Of a DNA stretch of 54,482 nucleotides, positions 51,279 to 54,482 are shown piece after piece. The translations under genes and the position numbers were made by a program. The notes under the pieces are model-generated. The model was not told the origin of the DNA. It saw only the letters and a list, made by a program, of their open reading frames with translations, and searched no databases. How positions within the stretch are numbered: position 1 is the first letter of the stretch; each line of letters begins with the position of its first letter. The stretch covers positions 1 through 54,482 of the forward strand of contig NZ_JALAHD010000038.1 in NCBI RefSeq assembly GCF_022712095.1, given 5' to 3'. This DNA is from Chryseobacterium sp. GTDB taxonomy: Bacteria > Bacteroidota > Bacteroidia > Flavobacteriales > Weeksellaceae.

Positions 51279-51303
51279 CAGATTCAAACAGCATACAGCA
51301 ATT

Positions 51304-52512
51304 ATGGAACTTATTCACAGAAACTTACTTATCGGAATTCATGATGCCCTTCAGGAAACATTTTTTGAGAAAAACAAATATGCGGATAAGGTCATTGAAA
51401 GGCTTTTAAAAGCCAACAAAAAATGGGGAAGCCTGGACAGAGCAGTTGTTTCTGAGATTTTCTACAATATTATACGCTGGAAAAAACGTCTGGAATATTA
51501 TATGGGTGAAGGTGTAAAGCCTAATAATATTTACAAGCTTATCCTTGCCTATTTATTATGGAGCGAGACAAAATATAAAAAGTTTGAAGAATTTGACGGC
51601 ATCAAAGTCGCTGATATTCTCACCAAACTCAAAAAAAATACAGTCCCTACAAAAGCTATCGAATTTTCTATTCCGGAATGGCTGGCCGAAACGCTGGAAA
51701 AAGAACTAGGTCCTCAATGGGAAAAAGAAATGAAAGCATTAAATGAACAGGCCCCTACAGTCCTAAGAGCCAATTCATTGAAAACCTCGGTCAAGGAACT
51801 TGTTTCAGATCTATCTGATGAAAATATCATTTCCTATCCGATAAAAAACTACCCTGATGCAGTTCAGCTGGAAGAAAAGAAAAATGTATTCCTTACTACT
51901 GCATTTAAAGATGGTTTATTTGAAGTTCAGGATGCTTCTTCTCAAAAGATCGGATATTTCCTTGATGTGCAGGAAGGGCAAAGAGTTGTTGATGCCTGTG
52001 CAGGTGCAGGAGGAAAAACCCTTCACTTAGCCGCTTTAATGAAAAATAAAGGTCAGATCATTGCTCTTGATATTTTCGAATGGAAATTAGCCGAATTAAA
52101 AAGACGAGCTAAAAGGGCGGGTGCCCATAATATTGAAACCCGTTTCATTGCTGATAATAAAGTGATTAAACGTTTATACGAAAAAGCAGACAGACTTTTG
52201 ATCGATGCTCCATGTTCAGGTTTAGGAGTTTTAAAAAGAAATCCGGACAGTAAGTGGAAAATCGATCAGGATTTCATCGACAGAATTAAAAAAGAACAGC
52301 AGCAGATTCTTCAGGATTATTCCAAAATACTTAAAAAAGGAGGAAAAATGGTATACGCAACATGCTCTATACTCCCTTCAGAAAATAATGAACAGGTAGA
52401 AGAATTTTTGAAAAACAATCCTGGTTACAAATTGATAAAAGATGAAAAAGTAATGCCAAGCGAAGGCTATGACGGCTTCTATATGGCATTAATCGAAAGA
52501 GTTTCTCTATAA
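51304..52512 (+). CDS. RsmB/NOP2-family RNA (cytosine-5-)-methyltransferase
   Basis: A 402-aa SAM-dependent methyltransferase acting on cytosine in rRNA or another RNA. The N-terminal part (about 1-120) is NusB-like helical, and a PUA-like linker follows. The SAM loop is DACAGAGGKT at 230-239. Two catalytic cysteines are present: Cys304 in DAPCSGLGV and Cys354 in YATCSILPSENN. That pairing defines the m5C RNA methyltransferases. It is a single-gene unit ending in a good terminator. Confidence 0.9.
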   Translation: MELIHRNLLIGIHDALQETFFEKNKYADKVIERLLKANKKWGSLDRAVVSEIFYNIIRWKKRLEYYMGEGVKPNNIYKLILAYLLWSETKYKKFEEFDGIKVADILTKLKKNTVPTKAIEFSIPEWLAETLEKELGPQWEKEMKALNEQAPTVLRANSLKTSVKELVSDLSDENIISYPIKNYPDAVQLEEKKNVFLTTAFKDGLFEVQDASSQKIGYFLDVQEGQRVVDACAGAGGKTLHLAALMKNKGQIIALDIFEWKLAELKRRAKRAGAHNIETRFIADNKVIKRLYEKADRLLIDAPCSGLGVLKRNPDSKWKIDQDFIDRIKKEQQQILQDYSKILKKGGKMVYATCSILPSENNEQVEEFLKNNPGYKLIKDEKVMPSEGYDGFYMALIERVSL

Positions 52513-52532
52513 ATATATTTTATAAGATTTGT

Positions 52533-52562
52533 AAAGGCTGTTCTGCATAAAGTACAGCCTTT
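52533..52562 (+). terminator. Intrinsic terminator after the RNA methyltransferase gene
   Basis: AAAGGCTGT at 52533-52541 pairs with ACAGCCTTT at 52554-52562, followed by TTTATTTT. Confidence 0.8.
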
Positions 52563-52668
52563 TTATTTTAATGTAACTTAATTTAATTACACCACACTTA
52601 AATATATTATTATTTTTTTTATATTATTACAATAACATTTAATTCATTCATCCAAAACCACCATTTCT

Positions 52669-54333
52669 ATGAATACGAAAGCACTTATCATTTTTTTTTC
52701 ATTTTTTTATTGTTTCGCTTTTTCCCAGACTTACGAAATCCAATATATAAATACTTATAATGGAAAAATACAGACAGAGCAGTCCCCTATTCTGGTATGG
52801 GTGAATGAGAAGGAAAACTACATTCTTGCCAACAGCATTAAGGAACAAAAAAGTGATTACCCATTTGAGATCACTAACATAGAAAAGCCATCTAATACAA
52901 TTATTTCCTATGCCTTTTTAAATTCTGATGAAATTATATCTACTTCAGATGCGGAATCCATTGGAAAACAATCTTTTGAACTCACGGATGAAACAAAAAA
53001 AATATTAGGCTACCACTGTAAGAAAGCCGTGACGAAAATCAATTCTAACACCATTGAAATCTGGTATACTAATGATCTCAGGATTAAAGGCGGACCTTCA
53101 AGCTTAGGCCAGAGTTTAGGTTTGGTACTAGAAATTGAAAGAAATAAAAATTCAACCATCACTGCAACCTCCATAAAAAAGATAAAAAAAACAGGAATTA
53201 ATAGCCTTTTAAAAGGTACCGTTACCACAACCGACCTTTTAGGATACAAAGATCTATTGTGGAAAAGCAGGTTCACTACATTAAAGGTTTTTAATAATGA
53301 AATCATTAATTTTTCCGATGAGTCAAAATCTGACAAAAATATCAAACGCTATGCTAACGGAACTATTATTTTAAAGAAAATCAAATTTCCAAAGATTTCA
53401 AAGGGTGAAAATATTTTTGTTGAATTAAATCAGCAATCCAATGGGGACGCTTATGACAGAACAGGAACCATATTTTTCATTCCTCAGGAAAAATCGGCCT
53501 CTTTCTTTGACGGATTGGAAAAGGGAGCTAAAACCCTGCCTCTGTATGAAAACGGAAATGGAAAACAGTATTATGGTGTGGTTTCTACATCTGATTACGA
53601 TCCGAGTATTGAAATGATGAGATTTTTCACAGCTTTCGGCATTGATAAATTTAACCATATTCAATTGAAGGGAAAAGACTGGCAAACAGTTAGTCCCTAC
53701 CGTCAGGATATTACAGAACTAAAACCTTCATTATCTGAAAAAGAATTATGGATAGGCGCTTTTATAGGGAATTATGACAAAGGAGGACATAAAGTAAGCC
53801 TGGAAATCACCATCCATAAAAGTGATCAGGCTATCTATATCCACAATAAGGTTATTCCCTTATTCAATACGGTGAATATTATGGAAATGGCGGGACAAGA
53901 CTATCCAACCATGTTTAATAATGATAAGGGAATTTTTGTTGAATTCAGTTTAAAGAAAGATTTAAAAAACGCTCAGTTAAGATATATCACTACCGGACAT
54001 GGCGGCTGGGAAAACGGAGATGAATTCGTTCCTAAAAAAAATACCATACTCTTGGATAACGAGATCATATTTTCTTTCATTCCTTGGAGGGCAGATTGCG
54101 GATCTTATCGTTTATATAATCCCGCATCAGGAAATTTTCAGGACGGACTTTCTTCTTCAGACTTAAGCCGATCCAATTGGTGTCCTGGTACCCTTACCAA
54201 TCCAAATTTCATCTCCTTAGGCGATTTAAAAGCCGGCAAACACTCTATTCAGGTAAAAATACCACAAGGTCCCACAGAAGGAAACAGTTTCAGCGCGTGG
54301 AATATTTCAGGAGTTTTATTAGGTTCTGAGTAA
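52669..54333 (+). CDS. Secreted PNGase F-like amidase with N-terminal GLPGLI-like domain
   Basis: A 554-aa protein with signal peptide 1-20 (ending FAFSQ). The C-terminal half (about 250-554) resembles PNGase F, which removes N-glycans from asparagine. Asp263 in AYDRTG matches catalytic Asp60. Glu452 in GDEF matches Glu206, and Cys477 with Cys505 (SNWCPG) match the Cys231-Cys252 disulfide. The counterpart of Glu118 appears to be missing: the region reads LWIGAFIGNY. The N-terminal part (about 20-165) looks like a GLPGLI-family domain (ILGYHCKKA, EIWYTNDLRIKGGP, SLGLVLEIE). Type II PNGases also have an extra N-terminal domain. Activity is likely but not certain. Confidence 0.82.
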   Translation: MNTKALIIFFSFFYCFAFSQTYEIQYINTYNGKIQTEQSPILVWVNEKENYILANSIKEQKSDYPFEITNIEKPSNTIISYAFLNSDEIISTSDAESIGKQSFELTDETKKILGYHCKKAVTKINSNTIEIWYTNDLRIKGGPSSLGQSLGLVLEIERNKNSTITATSIKKIKKTGINSLLKGTVTTTDLLGYKDLLWKSRFTTLKVFNNEIINFSDESKSDKNIKRYANGTIILKKIKFPKISKGENIFVELNQQSNGDAYDRTGTIFFIPQEKSASFFDGLEKGAKTLPLYENGNGKQYYGVVSTSDYDPSIEMMRFFTAFGIDKFNHIQLKGKDWQTVSPYRQDITELKPSLSEKELWIGAFIGNYDKGGHKVSLEITIHKSDQAIYIHNKVIPLFNTVNIMEMAGQDYPTMFNNDKGIFVEFSLKKDLKNAQLRYITTGHGGWENGDEFVPKKNTILLDNEIIFSFIPWRADCGSYRLYNPASGNFQDGLSSSDLSRSNWCPGTLTNPNFISLGDLKAGKHSIQVKIPQGPTEGNSFSAWNISGVLLGSE

Positions 54334-54338
54334 AAAAA

Positions 54339-54368
54339 ACCTTCTCGTAAATTGAATTACAAGAAGGT
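54339..54368 (-). terminator. Hairpin at the right edge, U run on the minus strand
   Basis: ACCTTCT pairs with AGAAGGT, and GTAA with TTAC inside. The T run follows only when read on the minus strand, so it probably ends a minus-strand gene lying beyond the window, while also sitting just after the PNGase-like gene. The remaining 110 bp to the window end hold no gene I can support. Confidence 0.5.
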
Positions 54369-54482
54369 AAAAACACAAATGATGAAAAAAAATTATTTCG
54401 AGCCACAAAGTAATATTAAAAAATTAGATAATAAATTACCATAAGTCAATAATTTTTATTTTTTTATTTCGTATATAGCCAC

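Noticed and set aside
1..54482. CRISPR arrays, insertion sequences, tRNA or rRNA genes
   Set aside because: I found no regularly spaced repeats longer than about 11 bp, no transposase-like protein, and no tRNA- or rRNA-like sequence on reading both strands.

Overview
The window looks like chromosome from a flavobacterium of the Weeksellaceae, close to Chryseobacterium or Elizabethkingia. Three things suggest this: an AT-rich base composition; Bacteroidota-type promoters (TAnnTTTG at -7, often with TTG about 19 bp upstream) and few Shine-Dalgarno sequences; and characteristic gene content, namely TonB-dependent receptors, a CstA transporter, a homogentisate cluster and a PNGase F-type enzyme. 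I see no rRNA, tRNA, insertion sequence, CRISPR array or prophage. The genes are densely packed, and the longest unassigned stretch is about 275 bp.

Layout. 1-3.7 kb: two membrane-associated unknowns, a nitronate monooxygenase and an aldo/keto reductase, all on the minus strand. 3.8-8.2 kb: two overlapping GNAT genes, then a LysR regulator divergent from a tightly packed NAD(P)H oxidoreductase / SDR / ABM monooxygenase / DJ-1 operon, probably for quinone or electrophile stress. 8.3-10.2 kb: Crp-like regulator, DoxX and an AhpD-like protein on the minus strand, with a DUF1304 gene divergent. 10.2-12.8 kb: TonB receptor plus thioredoxin-like protein, with a palindrome over the promoter. 12.9-20.3 kb: tyrosine/homogentisate catabolism (hmgA, family I CoA-transferase, a candidate DNA-binding protein, hppD, a secreted unknown, fah, flavin reductase).

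20.3-32.5 kb: TerC, three alpha/beta hydrolases, a HipA-like kinase with DUF3037 partner, CstA, a large TonB receptor and a PcrA/UvrD helicase. 32.7-36.6 kb: two M16 proteins whose active-site halves are complementary, then secG. 36.6-40.2 kb: a recR-led minus-strand operon that continues into two glycosyltransferases and a sugar epimerase. 40.4-49.6 kb: lipoprotein, pepD, a LOG-family gene with an apparent ATT start, prolyl oligopeptidase, a ferredoxin/ferredoxin reductase pair, DUF3108, pheS and a YceI lipoprotein. 49.6-54.3 kb: an orphan ABC ATPase, a zinc-ribbon protein, an RsmB-like rRNA methyltransferase and a secreted PNGase F-like protein with an N-terminal GLPGLI-like domain.

The most coherent metabolic unit is 12.9-20.3 kb. 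HPPD, homogentisate dioxygenase and fumarylacetoacetase carry all expected metal and catalytic residues, and together degrade 4-hydroxyphenylpyruvate to fumarate and acetoacetate if a maleylacetoacetate isomerase exists elsewhere. The points most worth a second look are the GLPGLI-PNGase fusion, the helically phased CTTAA repeats upstream of hppD, the palindrome over the TonB receptor promoter, the ATT start of the LOG gene, predicted leaderless transcripts, and the HipA-like/DUF3037 pair.

All calls come from reading the sequence and remembered family motifs. No database search or structure prediction was run.
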